A model generated the notes under the pieces. It had not been told where the DNA came from. It made no database searches and was given only the letters and a program-made list of their open reading frames with translations. Position numbers and translations under genes: made by a program. From NCBI GenBank assembly GCA_022769625.1, contig JALEJP010000019.1, positions 114,980 to 178,979 on the forward strand: DNA of 64,000 nucleotides, written 5' to 3'. The DNA is from Lachnospiraceae bacterium (lineage in GTDB: Bacteria > Bacillota > Clostridia > Lachnospirales > Lachnospiraceae). Below, one piece after another: positions 28,507 through 38,980 of the stretch (its first letter is position 1; the number at the start of each line of letters is the position of its first letter).

Positions 28507-29904
28507 TTACTGAGCCAGATAGACATCTGCTTCCTGAACACCAAAAGCAGCTGCATCCTCATGGTCAACCATATAAATATCAATGTGACCATAAGGGGTT
28601 CCTCTGTCTTCCACCGTGTACACCACATCATTCACTACAAGCTTCGTACCAAAAGGTACTCCGTACATGGCAATCGTCTGTCCCTGGACAGGCACGGTTC
28701 CGCTTGCTGTAATTCCGTTTGCATAAGCTCCGCAGCAAATGGAACATGCACAGTATGCCGTCACCTTAAACTTGCCCAGATACTTTCCTTTGCCTCTGTA
28801 TGCGCCTTCTGTCGAAGTGAGCGTGTAATAGAGTGCCTTATTATCCTCCGGCGCAATCCTTTCCTCCGCCAGAGCCATGTTTTCACGACCGGTATCCTTA
28901 ACCTGTTTTTTCGCCTCATCGCCAACAAGCAGCAGTTCCTTCTTTACGAAGCCGCGCACATCTCCCGATTCCACATAACACCATTCCTCTGCCTTATCAG
29001 CCAGAATACAGCAAAGACCACTTTTGGGAATGACACCTACGATCCTTGCATCCGTTGATTTGTCCTCGCGGATGTTCAGTTCATCGTCCCGGGCAATACC
29101 GTAAACGCGTTTCACCACAGTATCCTGTACGGTAGTCTTTGTATAAGTAAACGCAGGATTTTCGGAGGATATCAGAAAAGCCGTGGCCATCTCCATATTA
29201 ACAAGCTTTTTATTCACAACTATTTTCTTCGCAGAATCTCCTGTGGTGATGTATTTGCTTTTTACAAAGCCGCGCACATCTCCTGACTCCACGTAACACC
29301 ATTTTCCCTCATCCTTTAATATGTAGCACAGACCACCTGCCGCAAGCTCTCCGGCAGCCGAAGCCTTTCCATCTTTCTCTGTAAAAATTCTGATTTTTTT
29401 CTTAGCCACCGCATATTCCTTATCCACTGTTTCAAAGCGGAAGGACGGCTTTAACTCCTCCGGGTCGATGACCAGCTTTTCAAACCGTGCATCCAGGTTG
29501 TCAGACAGGGAATTCAACGCACCGTCAGACGCACTACCCGTCCAGGTATTTTCCAGAACCGTCTCTGAGTCGATCTCCGGCACCTCGTCCGAACCTTTCT
29601 TTTTATCGATAATAACCTCCGGGTCTGAAGGTTCCTCATCTGTGTCCGGTATAACCACATCCTGATCGGTTGTCTGTTCGCTCTTTGCTGTCTGCTCATC
29701 TGCACTATTGGTAATTTCCGTGTTAACGATGCCTGAAGTCTGATCCGATGGCTGAGACTCCGGTACCGTATCTGTGGTTTCCGGTATCTCCTCCTTTACC
29801 AGACTGCCGCCATCTTCCTCAGGCCCGGCAGCCCGCACAGGAAACGTCATCATCATGGACATTCCAAGAATAAGTGCCAATATTTTTTTTCTATTTTTAA
29901 GCAT
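28507..29904 (-). CDS. 3D-domain cell-wall protein with SH3-like repeats
   Basis: Signal peptide; two SH3-like repeats (LCYILKDEGKWCYVESGDVRGFVKSKYI); C-terminal 3D domain FKVTAYCACSICCGAYANGITASGT...VEDRGTPYGHIDIYM. Confidence 0.88.
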   Translation of the reverse strand: MLKNRKKILALILGMSMMMTFPVRAAGPEEDGGSLVKEEIPETTDTVPESQPSDQTSGIVNTEITNSADEQTAKSEQTTDQDVVIPDTDEEPSDPEVIIDKKKGSDEVPEIDSETVLENTWTGSASDGALNSLSDNLDARFEKLVIDPEELKPSFRFETVDKEYAVAKKKIRIFTEKDGKASAAGELAAGGLCYILKDEGKWCYVESGDVRGFVKSKYITTGDSAKKIVVNKKLVNMEMATAFLISSENPAFTYTKTTVQDTVVKRVYGIARDDELNIREDKSTDARIVGVIPKSGLCCILADKAEEWCYVESGDVRGFVKKELLLVGDEAKKQVKDTGRENMALAEERIAPEDNKALYYTLTSTEGAYRGKGKYLGKFKVTAYCACSICCGAYANGITASGTVPVQGQTIAMYGVPFGTKLVVNDVVYTVEDRGTPYGHIDIYMVDHEDAAAFGVQEADVYLAQ

Positions 29905-30126
29905 GTAATCTCCTTTTCTCCCCATAGCTCTATTTATAATAGCACTTCTTTTCTTCAAATGCAATCTGCAGAACCGGACAAGCCGATGATTTTTCTGTTA
30001 TTTTTTTGTAAACAATCTTTCTTCACATCTAATCAGGCAGAAATACCCGGTAAAGATATGCCTGCCCGATCAAACATTTTCTTATCTGCCAATTGAATCG
30101 AAAAATGCCATCTGGAAAATGCCTTT

Positions 30127-30906
30127 CTACGCACGCAGATAGTTTTTCATTGTCTTCAGGGCACCTTTTTCCAGACGGCTCACCTGAGCCTGAGAGATTC
30201 CAACCTCCTTTGCCACCTCCATCTGCGTCTTTCCCTCATAAAAACGCAGCTCTATGATATGACGCTCCCGCTCACCAAGTCTTGCGATCGCCTCCCGCAA
30301 TGAAATCGTCTCCACCCAATTTTCTTCCTTGTTTTTTTTATCGCTGATCTGATCCATAACATAAAGGGCATCACCGCCCTCGGTGTAAACCGGATCAAAG
30401 AGACTCACAGGCGTTTGAATCGCATCCATAGCATAGACGATATCCTCCTTTGCGATACCGATCTCCTGCGCAATCTCATTGATCGTTGGCTCCTTCAGAT
30501 TTCTTTTCCGGTATCCTTCCCGCGCGTAAATCGCCTTGTATGCTGTGTCACGCAGCGAACGGCTCACGCGAATACTGTTATTGTCCCGCAGATACCGTCT
30601 GATCTCCCCAATGATCATGGGCACCGCATAAGTAGAAAATTTTACATTCAGGGACGGATCAAAATTGTCAATAGATTTGATCAGTCCGATACATCCTATC
30701 TGAAACAGATCGTCTGCATTCTCATTGCTCGCCCCAAACCGCTTGATTACGCTCAGAACCAGCCGGAGATTTCCTTTAATGAATACCTCTCTCGCTTCCA
30801 AATCTCCAGCCTTGATTCTCACAAACAGCGCATCCTTTTCCTCCTGTGTCAGCATGGGAAGCTTCGCTGTATTTACACCGCATATTTCAACTTTATTAAG
30901 TGCCAT
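30127..30906 (-). CDS. sigG: Late forespore sigma factor G
   Basis: MALNKVEICGVNTAKLPMLTQEEKDALFVRIKAGDLEAREVFIKGNLRLVLSVIKRF. Confidence 0.96.
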   Translation of the reverse strand: MALNKVEICGVNTAKLPMLTQEEKDALFVRIKAGDLEAREVFIKGNLRLVLSVIKRFGASNENADDLFQIGCIGLIKSIDNFDPSLNVKFSTYAVPMIIGEIRRYLRDNNSIRVSRSLRDTAYKAIYAREGYRKRNLKEPTINEIAQEIGIAKEDIVYAMDAIQTPVSLFDPVYTEGGDALYVMDQISDKKNKEENWVETISLREAIARLGERERHIIELRFYEGKTQMEVAKEVGISQAQVSRLEKGALKTMKNYLRA

Positions 30907-31126
30907 TTCCGGAATCCTCCTGAATCGTATTCTATTAAAAGAATTCTCCATTCCGGCGTCAAATATGCGGTTTCAGGGAAAATATAAAAAATATCACTCC
31001 TTGACAAAACGATCTTCCGAATGGTTTCAAAAGTCTGCTTCCGGAATCCTCTTTTACATACCGGCTCAAGGAAACGGGGATGTGAATCACACACCCCCGT
31101 TTTCGTTATTCCCTGTTCTGTTTCTA

Positions 31127-33052
31127 TTATTCTTCTGTCTCTACTTTGCGGTTTTCCCGGTTTTTAATCTCAACCAAAATATCAGTGATAAACGCATCCA
31201 GCGTCTTTGCTCCCTCGTCCCCCTGGAAGCGACTTCTTACGGATACGGTACCTTCTTCTTCCTCTTTTGCACCGACAACCAGCATATAAGGAATTTTCTG
31301 AAGTCTGGCCTCACGGATCTTATAACCAATTTTCTCTGCTCTCGTGTCGATCTCCGTACGGATGCCGGCTTCTTCCAGAGCAGCGCGAACCTTTTCACCA
31401 TATTCCATATATTTATCTGAAATCGGAAGCACCTTCACCTGTACCGGCGCAAGCCAGGTCGGGAATGCGCCTGCGAAATGCTCAATCAGAATTCCGATAA
31501 AACGTTCAATCGATCCGAATGCAACGCGGTGAATCATGATCGGACGATGCTTTTCTCCATCTGCTCCGATGTACTCACAGTTAAAGCGAAGCGGCAGCTG
31601 GAAATCAAGCTGAATGGTACCGCACTGCCAGGTTCTTCCGATGGAATCCTCCAGATGAAAATCGATCTTCGGTCCATAAAATGCACCGTCTCCTTCGTTG
31701 ACCACATAATTCAGTCCCAGATCATCCAGCGCACCGCGCAATGCATCGGTAGCCATCTCCCAGTCTTCATCGCTTCCCATAGAATCCTCCGGACGAGTGG
31801 ACAGCTCTACATGATATTTGAATCCGAACAACTGATAAACCTCATCGATCAGACCTGCTACTCCTTTGATCTCACTTCGAATCTGCTCCGGAGTCATAAA
31901 AATATGTGCATCATCCTGTGTAAAGCAGCGTACACGCATCAGCCCGTGCAGCTGGCCGGATTTTTCATGGCGGTGAACCAGCCCAAGTTCTCCCATACGC
32001 AGCGGCAAGTCACGATAGGAACGTGGTTCTGACTGATAAACCAGAATACCACCCGGACAGTTCATCGGCTTAACCGCAAAATCCGTCTCATCAATGACTG
32101 TGGTATACATATTATCCTTATAATGATCCCAGTGACCGGAAGTTTCCCAGAGCTGGCGATTCAGCATGATCGGAGTGGAAATCTCCACATAGCCATTTTT
32201 TCTGTGAATCTCTCTCCAATAATCCAGCAATGTATTTTTCAGCACCATGCCCTTTGGCAGAAAGAACGGAAAGCCCGGTCCCTCTTCGCGCATCATAAAC
32301 AGACCAAGCTCTTTGCCCAGTTTTCTGTGATCACGTTTCTTCGCTTCCTCCATACGGGTTATATACGCCTCAAGATCTGCTTTCTTGGTAAATGAGGTGC
32401 CATAAATACGGGTAAGCATTTTGTTTTTCTCGCTGCCTCTCCAGTAAGCGCCTGCAAGACTGGTCAGTTTAAAAGCCTTCACCGGTTTTGTGCTCATCAG
32501 ATGTGGTCCGGCACAGAGATCTACAAATTCACCCTGCTGATAAAAGCTGATTACAGAGTCTTCCGGGAGATCTTCGATCAGTTCTACCTTGTATGGCTCA
32601 TTTTTTTCTTTGAAGTAAGCAATAGCTTCGTTTCTTGGTTTGGTAAATCTTGTGATTGGAAGAGCCTCTTTTACAATTTTCTTCATCTCCGCCTCAATTT
32701 TTACCAGGTCGTCCGCAGTAAGCGGTGTCTCACTGTCAATATCGTAATAAAAACCATCTGCAATGGAAGGGCCAATAGCAAGCTTTACATCCGGATACAG
32801 TCTTTTGATCGCCTGTGCCATAATATGAGAGGTCGTATGATGGAAAGCCCATGCTCCGCCTTCACTTTCAAATGTAAGAATATTCAGCTCGCAGTCTCTG
32901 TCGATTTCGGTACGCAAATCCACAAGCTCCCCGTCCACTTCTCCTGCACATGCCACTCTGGCAAGGCCTTCACTGATATCAGAGGCAATATCAAGAACCG
33001 TTTTCGCCTCTGCATACTCTTTCTTTGAACCATCTTTCAGCGTAATAATCAT
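31127..33052 (-). CDS. thrS: Threonyl-tRNA synthetase
   Basis: MIITLKDGSKKEYAEAKTVLDIA...MNCPGGILVYQSEPRSYRDLPLRMGELGLVHRHEKSG. Confidence 0.97.
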   Translation of the reverse strand: MIITLKDGSKKEYAEAKTVLDIASDISEGLARVACAGEVDGELVDLRTEIDRDCELNILTFESEGGAWAFHHTTSHIMAQAIKRLYPDVKLAIGPSIADGFYYDIDSETPLTADDLVKIEAEMKKIVKEALPITRFTKPRNEAIAYFKEKNEPYKVELIEDLPEDSVISFYQQGEFVDLCAGPHLMSTKPVKAFKLTSLAGAYWRGSEKNKMLTRIYGTSFTKKADLEAYITRMEEAKKRDHRKLGKELGLFMMREEGPGFPFFLPKGMVLKNTLLDYWREIHRKNGYVEISTPIMLNRQLWETSGHWDHYKDNMYTTVIDETDFAVKPMNCPGGILVYQSEPRSYRDLPLRMGELGLVHRHEKSGQLHGLMRVRCFTQDDAHIFMTPEQIRSEIKGVAGLIDEVYQLFGFKYHVELSTRPEDSMGSDEDWEMATDALRGALDDLGLNYVVNEGDGAFYGPKIDFHLEDSIGRTWQCGTIQLDFQLPLRFNCEYIGADGEKHRPIMIHRVAFGSIERFIGILIEHFAGAFPTWLAPVQVKVLPISDKYMEYGEKVRAALEEAGIRTEIDTRAEKIGYKIREARLQKIPYMLVVGAKEEEEGTVSVRSRFQGDEGAKTLDAFITDILVEIKNRENRKVETEE

Positions 33053-33124
33053 CTTTTTTCCTCTTTTCTGTAATTTAAATATAAAAGTGCGCTTTCTACC
33101 TGTCATCACACCGACATTTGCAAC

Positions 33125-33381
33125 AACAAAACCCCCTGCAATGCCTTTCACAGACACTGCAAGGGGCGAGTTATCCTATACCCGCGGTTCCACCCTTCTT
33201 GTTTCCTTTCCCATGGAAATGGTAAACCACTCAATTGACGATAACGGTGTCACCGGACCGGTTTGGGGCCGCTCAGAGGTAGTCTTCAGATGCTTCCCGT
33301 TAAAGCACTTCCAGCAAATGTGCCTCTCTCTGAAACCTTCCACATCTTACTCGTCTCATCAGCGCGTTCTCCTTTTACTCT
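33125..33381 (-). promoter_or_regulatory. T-box leader (Thr) with terminator
   Basis: AAGGGTGGAACCGCGGG T-box; terminator CCCCTTGCAGTGTCTGTGAAAGGCATTGCAGGGG-TTTT; possible ACC specifier in CTACCTCTGAGC; promoter TTGACA-17-TAAGAT at 33388-33416. Confidence 0.93.
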
Positions 33382-33427
33382 ATCGGTATCTTATCAGTCC
33401 GTCCCGCATTTGTCAAGGCAAACTGAA

Positions 33428-34651
33428 TCAGAACTTAATTTCCCGTCCTTCTTTTCTCCACTGTCTGAATTCTGCCGTAGCGGAAAGCAGTACATCAGAG
33501 GATGAGTTCAATGCTGTCTCAAAAGAATCCTGTACCACGCCAATGATAAATCCAACACCAACCACCTGCATGGAGATATCATCCGGAATACCAAACAGCG
33601 AGCATGCCATCGGTATCAGCAAAAGCGAACCACCTGCCACACCGGAAGCACCGCAGGCAGAAAGCGTTGCCAGCACACTCAAAATAAGTGCCGTAGGAAT
33701 ATCAACGGAAATACCAAGTGTGTGCGCTGCTGCAAGACTCATGACCGTGATGGTGATTGCCGCACCATCCATATTGATTGTCGCGCCAAGCGGAATAGAG
33801 ACCGAATAATTGTCACGATCCAGCCCCAGTTCCTCGCACAGTTCCATATTGATCGGAATATTTGCCGCCGAGCTCCTGGTAAAGAATGCAGTGATTGCAC
33901 TGCGTTTTAAGCATCGGAAAATCAGCGGATACGGATTTTTCCGGATACAGAAATAAACCATGATCGGATTTGTCACAAATGTGATAAACAACATACATCC
34001 AATCAATACCGCCAAAAGCTTTCCATACTCTGTAAAGACGGAAAGACCGCTGGTGGACACAGTCTGAAACACCAGACCCAGGATACCAAATGGTGCGCAG
34101 TTAATGATCCAGGTAACCAGTGTAGATACCGAACCGGAAATATCATCCAGCACGTTTCGCGTCGCTTCGTTTGCCTTACGGAACGCAAGTCCAAGCAGAA
34201 CTGCCCAACTCAGAATAGCCAGATATCTGCCGTTTGCCAGGGCATCCACCGGATTGGAGACTACCGTCATCAGCAGATTCTGCAGCACCTCCGCCACACC
34301 GCTCGGAGCCTGTGTATCGGTTGCAGCCTCTGCAAGAGTCAGGGTAACCGGGCAAAGCATGCTGACTGTAACTGCAATCACCGCTGCCAGAAGCGTGCTG
34401 AACATGTAAAGGATGATAACCGTCCGGATCACTCCGCCCTGCGACTCCTTTGCATGACACAAAGAACTCATAACCAGGAAAAATACCAGAATCGGCGCCA
34501 CTGACTTCAGAGCGGTAACAAAGAGATTACCCAGCACGCCAACCCAGGATGCCTGTGGAACAACAAGTCCCAGCACAGCTCCGATCACCAGACCAACCAG
34601 GATTCTCTTTACCAGGCTGATGTCCATCCATTTTTGAAATAGTTTTCCCAC
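33428..34651 (-). CDS. sstT: Serine/threonine:Na+ symporter
   Basis: [33 protein letters not shown]...[42 protein letters not shown]. Confidence 0.94.
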   Translation of the reverse strand: MGKLFQKWMDISLVKRILVGLVIGAVLGLVVPQASWVGVLGNLFVTALKSVAPILVFFLVMSSLCHAKESQGGVIRTVIILYMFSTLLAAVIAVTVSMLCPVTLTLAEAATDTQAPSGVAEVLQNLLMTVVSNPVDALANGRYLAILSWAVLLGLAFRKANEATRNVLDDISGSVSTLVTWIINCAPFGILGLVFQTVSTSGLSVFTEYGKLLAVLIGCMLFITFVTNPIMVYFCIRKNPYPLIFRCLKRSAITAFFTRSSAANIPINMELCEELGLDRDNYSVSIPLGATINMDGAAITITVMSLAAAHTLGISVDIPTALILSVLATLSACGASGVAGGSLLLIPMACSLFGIPDDISMQVVGVGFIIGVVQDSFETALNSSSDVLLSATAEFRQWRKEGREIKF

Positions 34652-34812
34652 AAAATTTCCTCCTTCTCTTTCGTTTTATTGAACCATTATACACAAAGAG
34701 TCCTAAAAAATCTATCCCTTTTCGGAAATTTCACCAAAAAAGAAGGAAAAAATTAAATTTTGCTGTAATTTAGCCTCTATTCTCCGTACCCGGTTTCTCT
34801 GTGGCTCTGCAT

Positions 34813-35406
34813 CTATTCTCCCACATATTCTATAAATTCATCCAACGCATATATCATATCACAATAGATGATGTTAATCAGTTTCTCCGAAGGCATGGCA
34901 AGTTTCCACTTTCCCCCTGCCTTCTTCAGCCTGATTTTAAGATTGCAGTACACCGGATAGGATCCATTCTTTGCAGTCTCACTTCTCATTTTCTGAATCA
35001 GAAATTTTTCCGGATCCTTTATTTTCTTTCCATTCAGCGCACGTTCCAAACTGGCTGTCAAATAGTTAAAATAACTTTCTTCCAGACTTTCAAAATCCAC
35101 ACGCATACTGACAACAGCTTTTTTTCCGTTAATCTGGACTTTGCGAATCTTCCACTGCGTTTTCCTGTGATAGGGACGCAGTATTTTATAAAATGCTTCC
35201 GGATCTGCAAAAATTCTCAGATTATGATCCTCAAAGCATTTTTCCATCTTTTTCGTATCCAGTTTCCGTGTGTACCTAAAAAACGTGTTGATGCTTTTTA
35301 CTACGTTTTCTTTTTCCTTTGACGCTGCATTTGCACCAATGGGAAGTACAAAGAGCATAAGAAACATCAAAAGAATAAATGCCAGTTTTCTCTTTTTTGA
35401 TTCCAT
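34813..35406 (-). CDS. Secreted hypothetical protein
   Basis: Signal peptide KRKLAFILLMFLMLFVLPIGANAA; no recognised domain. Confidence 0.75.
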   Translation of the reverse strand: MESKKRKLAFILLMFLMLFVLPIGANAASKEKENVVKSINTFFRYTRKLDTKKMEKCFEDHNLRIFADPEAFYKILRPYHRKTQWKIRKVQINGKKAVVSMRVDFESLEESYFNYLTASLERALNGKKIKDPEKFLIQKMRSETAKNGSYPVYCNLKIRLKKAGGKWKLAMPSEKLINIIYCDMIYALDEFIEYVGE

Positions 35407-35432
35407 AATAATTTCCCCCTTCTTATTATATC

Positions 35433-35503
35433 ATGAGCCAAGGGACAAATGGACATAAAATACATGCTTGCATGAAAAAGCATGACTTTGTCCCTTGGCT
35501 CAT
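35433..35503 (-). repeat. Inverted-repeat element, copy 1
   Basis: ATGAGCCAAGGGACAAA-GTCATGCTTTTTCATGCAAGCATG...-TTTGTCCCTTGGCTCAT; perfect 17-bp arms. Confidence 0.8.
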
Positions 35504-35569
35504 ATCATAATAACATCATTTAAAGTATAAAACAAGCAAATTGTCCGTAACAGACAAAAAAGGTAACCG

Positions 35570-35600
35570 TTCAGCTTTCTTGAACGGTTACCAAAGCAGC
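35570..35600. terminator. Terminator hairpin downstream of GH20 gene
   Basis: GGTAACCGTTCA-N7-TGAACGGTTACC plus T-run on minus strand. Confidence 0.8.
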
Positions 35601-35612
35601 ATTTTCATTGCC

Positions 35613-38090
35613 TTATTTTATTTTTTCTTTTTTTGTGATTCCCTTCTTCACCAGGAATTTACGGTATGCAGCTCTTTTGTTTTTCGTCACTTTTACAGTC
35701 ACCCTGGAAGACAGTTTGCCAAAAGCTTTTGACCCCACCTTTCCGGATGTGAGCTTACCGCTTTTTATCGTGATTTTTTTCAGTCTGCTGCAGCCATAAA
35801 AGGCATTTTTACCTATCTTACGGATATTTTCACCGATAGTAATACTGGTAAGTTTTTTGTCTTTCTGCATCGCTTTCGCTGAAATTTCTATAACCTGAAA
35901 GGATACTCCTCCTATGTTCACCTTTGCACCGATTTTAACGCTGGAGACAGGTTTTACCACACCGGCAAATGCCACACTTCCAGATCCGTCCACTGCCGGA
36001 TTTTTCACGATGTACCTGCAGTTTCCGACTTCAACCTCCCGGTTTCCAGAAATCGTGATCCAAAAACTGCCCGAAAGCGTTCCCGTGTAATCTCCCATGC
36101 CGGAAACAGTAAAAGCTGCTCTGCCGATGTTTCTGTTATTCTGGAAGGAAACCGTATAATCTCTGTCCTTAACCAGAGTTTTCCCGTCTAAAACAACGGT
36201 AAACGCAGGTGTCAGAGGTTGTCCGCTATATTCCAGAACTGGTATTGTACCGAACTGTGCACCGGACAGGTCGTACTTTTTCTCAAAAATCTTTGCAAGT
36301 TCTTTCTCCGCCTGCTCCAGTTTATCGATTACTGTCTGATCCACCAGTAACTTCTGCTGAGGTGTCAGCGCCTCATAGGCTTCTCTGGCAGCCTTAATCG
36401 AAACGACAGACAGCTCGGTGACCGTACCAATGGCCTGAATTTTTTCAATCACTTCATTGGCTGCTTTCTGATCCTGTGTGATGACCGGCTTCGCCTCCGG
36501 TTTATCCGGAAGCTTGGCTGTCTGCAAACTGCCGTCTGCCAGAAAACCACCAGCGGAATCCGTAAAATCTGCCGCAAATGCTTCCCACGTACCGGAGGCA
36601 TCTTCGTTTCGCATCTTTTCTGCTGCCGCTCTCAGCCGTGGATAAAGGCTGTAGGTAACCTGCTTCTGATCACCGCCGCCTGCGTTATCACACCACAGGA
36701 AATAAGTGGAACCATAAACCACATCAGGCTCCATCTGAACAGAGCCTGCAAATATCGTGTTTCGGAACTGTGCGTAGATTCCTGCCGGTGTTTTTTTCGT
36801 CCCGGCATCACCTACCGGCTTCTGCCAGTTGTCATCCGTCATGATATCATAAAAATCGCCGTGCCCGTTCAGCATGTGAAGCCCCTGGTCTGCAAGCGTC
36901 GTCGGTGAGGCATAATTGAATCCGCTCATTCTTCTGCACCAGTACTCGGCTTCATCAATATTCTGATACTGATGTGTGGTCAGATTTTCCGCATAATACA
37001 GAGGATCATTGAATGCACGAACCTTCCGGTATCCCATCTCCTTCAGTTCTCCTGCCAGACCATCCAGATAAGTCGCCACAGCACCATATTTACCTTCGGT
37101 GGAAGGCATCGGTGTACCCCAGTTGTAATAACCGTGCAGATATTCATCACCGCCGATGTGGAAGGTTGTGCACCCTCTGGAGAGAAAATATGCAGCATAC
37201 TTCTTCACCAGCGCTTTGGCAAAGTCAACTGAATTTTCATTTTCCACGTCGATTTCTCCGTTTCCCGCATACTCTGTAAGTCCTGGTTTGCTCACGATCC
37301 ACCCGGTGTGCCCCGGTGTATCAAGGCAGGGAACGATCTCCACTCCATACTGATCCGCTGCCGCAAGAATCTCATCCATTTCACTTTCTGTCAGCCATTT
37401 GTCCGAGTCCGTGGTACCGCCCGGCAGTACAGAGAGATCTTTTTCCACTCCGTTGACATCCAGTGTCATGTCATCCAGTGCAAAACGGAATCCGGTTCCG
37501 TTTGAAAAATCCAGTTCCAGCTGATTCATCTCCAGCCAGGACAGTTCCCGAATCAGAGCGATCAACCATTCTTCAGAAAAATACTTTCTGCCGCAGTCCA
37601 GATGGAAAATACGCTGTGACACATCCATCGCCTGTATTTTGGCTGTAATACTCTTTCCAAGGATCAGTGATTTCAGCACATCACGCAGCCCGTACAGGAT
37701 GCCGGTACTACATTCCGAAGAAACAAAAACCATATCATGTTCCATGCGGATCTCATAATCCTGTGTGAACTCCTGTGGACTTTCTGATTTTTCCGAAACC
37801 GTATTCAGAGAAACAACCAGATCCCCCGCTTCTTTCCATTCGCCATCGCCGTAGACAACCGGGAGTTCCCGGCAGATACCCTTTGCCACAAACTCACTGG
37901 CTGCCAGCGTAACCTTATCACAAAGCTCCTCTTCCGGCACTCCCGCCCCGGAATCAATAAAAATCCGTGTCGGTACAAATGATGTGCCTTCCTCTGCCTG
38001 TACTGCTTTCATGCTCCCCGGAAAAAGCAAAAGCATACAACATACCAGGATCCAGGCCGTTACTTTTGACAGTGTTTTTCTTTTTCTCAT
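35613..38090 (-). CDS. Secreted GH20 beta-N-acetylhexosaminidase with Ig-like and BspA-type LRR C-terminus
   Basis: Signal peptide; RIFHLDCGRKYFSEEWLIALIRELSWLEMNQLELDFSNG...FHIGGDEYLHGY; C-term LTSITIGENIRKIGKNAFYGCSRLKKITIKS. Confidence 0.9.
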   Translation of the reverse strand: MRKRKTLSKVTAWILVCCMLLLFPGSMKAVQAEEGTSFVPTRIFIDSGAGVPEEELCDKVTLAASEFVAKGICRELPVVYGDGEWKEAGDLVVSLNTVSEKSESPQEFTQDYEIRMEHDMVFVSSECSTGILYGLRDVLKSLILGKSITAKIQAMDVSQRIFHLDCGRKYFSEEWLIALIRELSWLEMNQLELDFSNGTGFRFALDDMTLDVNGVEKDLSVLPGGTTDSDKWLTESEMDEILAAADQYGVEIVPCLDTPGHTGWIVSKPGLTEYAGNGEIDVENENSVDFAKALVKKYAAYFLSRGCTTFHIGGDEYLHGYYNWGTPMPSTEGKYGAVATYLDGLAGELKEMGYRKVRAFNDPLYYAENLTTHQYQNIDEAEYWCRRMSGFNYASPTTLADQGLHMLNGHGDFYDIMTDDNWQKPVGDAGTKKTPAGIYAQFRNTIFAGSVQMEPDVVYGSTYFLWCDNAGGGDQKQVTYSLYPRLRAAAEKMRNEDASGTWEAFAADFTDSAGGFLADGSLQTAKLPDKPEAKPVITQDQKAANEVIEKIQAIGTVTELSVVSIKAAREAYEALTPQQKLLVDQTVIDKLEQAEKELAKIFEKKYDLSGAQFGTIPVLEYSGQPLTPAFTVVLDGKTLVKDRDYTVSFQNNRNIGRAAFTVSGMGDYTGTLSGSFWITISGNREVEVGNCRYIVKNPAVDGSGSVAFAGVVKPVSSVKIGAKVNIGGVSFQVIEISAKAMQKDKKLTSITIGENIRKIGKNAFYGCSRLKKITIKSGKLTSGKVGSKAFGKLSSRVTVKVTKNKRAAYRKFLVKKGITKKEKIK

Positions 38091-38132
38091 TCTCATACCC
38101 TCTCTTTCTATTGCCCCCACAACATGTATTGC

Positions 38133-38197
38133 GGGTCTCAAAGTCATGCTTTGTCATGCAAGTATGAACAGCATGACCTTTTGACCCTGGGCTCATG
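38133..38197 (+). repeat. Inverted-repeat element, copy 2
   Basis: CAAAGTCATGCTTTGTCATGCAAGTATG core 26/28 identical to copy 1; ends ...GGGCTCATG. Confidence 0.75.
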
Positions 38198-38272
38198 TTA
38201 TCATCTTAACATGTTTTTTATACGATAGCAATGAAAAAGGGCACTGTATCATACAGTGCCGCATATTTTCCA

Positions 38273-38968
38273 TTATTCCTCCGAAAATCGATATCCTACA
38301 CCTACCTCCGTGATAATAAAGCGTGGATTCGTTGTATCTTTTTCAATTTTTCTGCGCAAGGTTGCCATAAAAACGCGCAGATTATTGGCATCGGCGCCTT
38401 CCTCATAGCCCCATATTTTTTTCAGTATCTGATTGTGTGTCAGTACTTTTCCCCGATTCATCACAAGGAGTGCCAGGAGCTTATATTCTATGGGAGTCAT
38501 GTGTATTTCCCTGTCATCGATATAGACACTTCTTTTGGAAAAGTCTATTCTCAGATAATCTTTTTCAAAACTCTCCATCATCTCCACTCCCGGATTTTTT
38601 TCAAGCTTTCTTACTGCCACCCGGATACGCGCCAGCAACTCTCCCATGTAAAATGGTTTTACAACATAATCATCTGCGCCCATATCCAATGCACGGATCT
38701 TCTCACTCTCTTCCTGCCTGGCTGACACAACGATAATCGGTTTATCCGAATGGCTCCTGATATGTTCGATCACCTGAATCCCATCCATGTCGGGCAGTCC
38801 CAGATCCAGTATGATAACATCCGGATTATTTGCGTAGCACAGTCCGATGGCTTCCCGCCCAGTGGAAGTTTTGATATAACGATAACCTTCCTGCTTCAAA
38901 CTCATACAAATAAAATTTGAAATATATTTATCATCTTCTATGATCAGAATGGTCCATTCTTTCTCCAT
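38273..38968 (-). CDS. KdpE-like response regulator
   Basis: OmpR-family receiver and winged helix; adjoining DUF4118 kinase. Confidence 0.9.
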   Translation of the reverse strand: MEKEWTILIIEDDKYISNFICMSLKQEGYRYIKTSTGREAIGLCYANNPDVIILDLGLPDMDGIQVIEHIRSHSDKPIIVVSARQEESEKIRALDMGADDYVVKPFYMGELLARIRVAVRKLEKNPGVEMMESFEKDYLRIDFSKRSVYIDDREIHMTPIEYKLLALLVMNRGKVLTHNQILKKIWGYEEGADANNLRVFMATLRRKIEKDTTNPRFIITEVGVGYRFSEE

Positions 38969-38980
38969 CTTTTCCTCCAG

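Noticed and set aside
38238-38264. GGCACTGTATcaTACAGTGCC palindrome
   Set aside because: Best explained as terminator of the response-regulator gene (T-run on minus strand)
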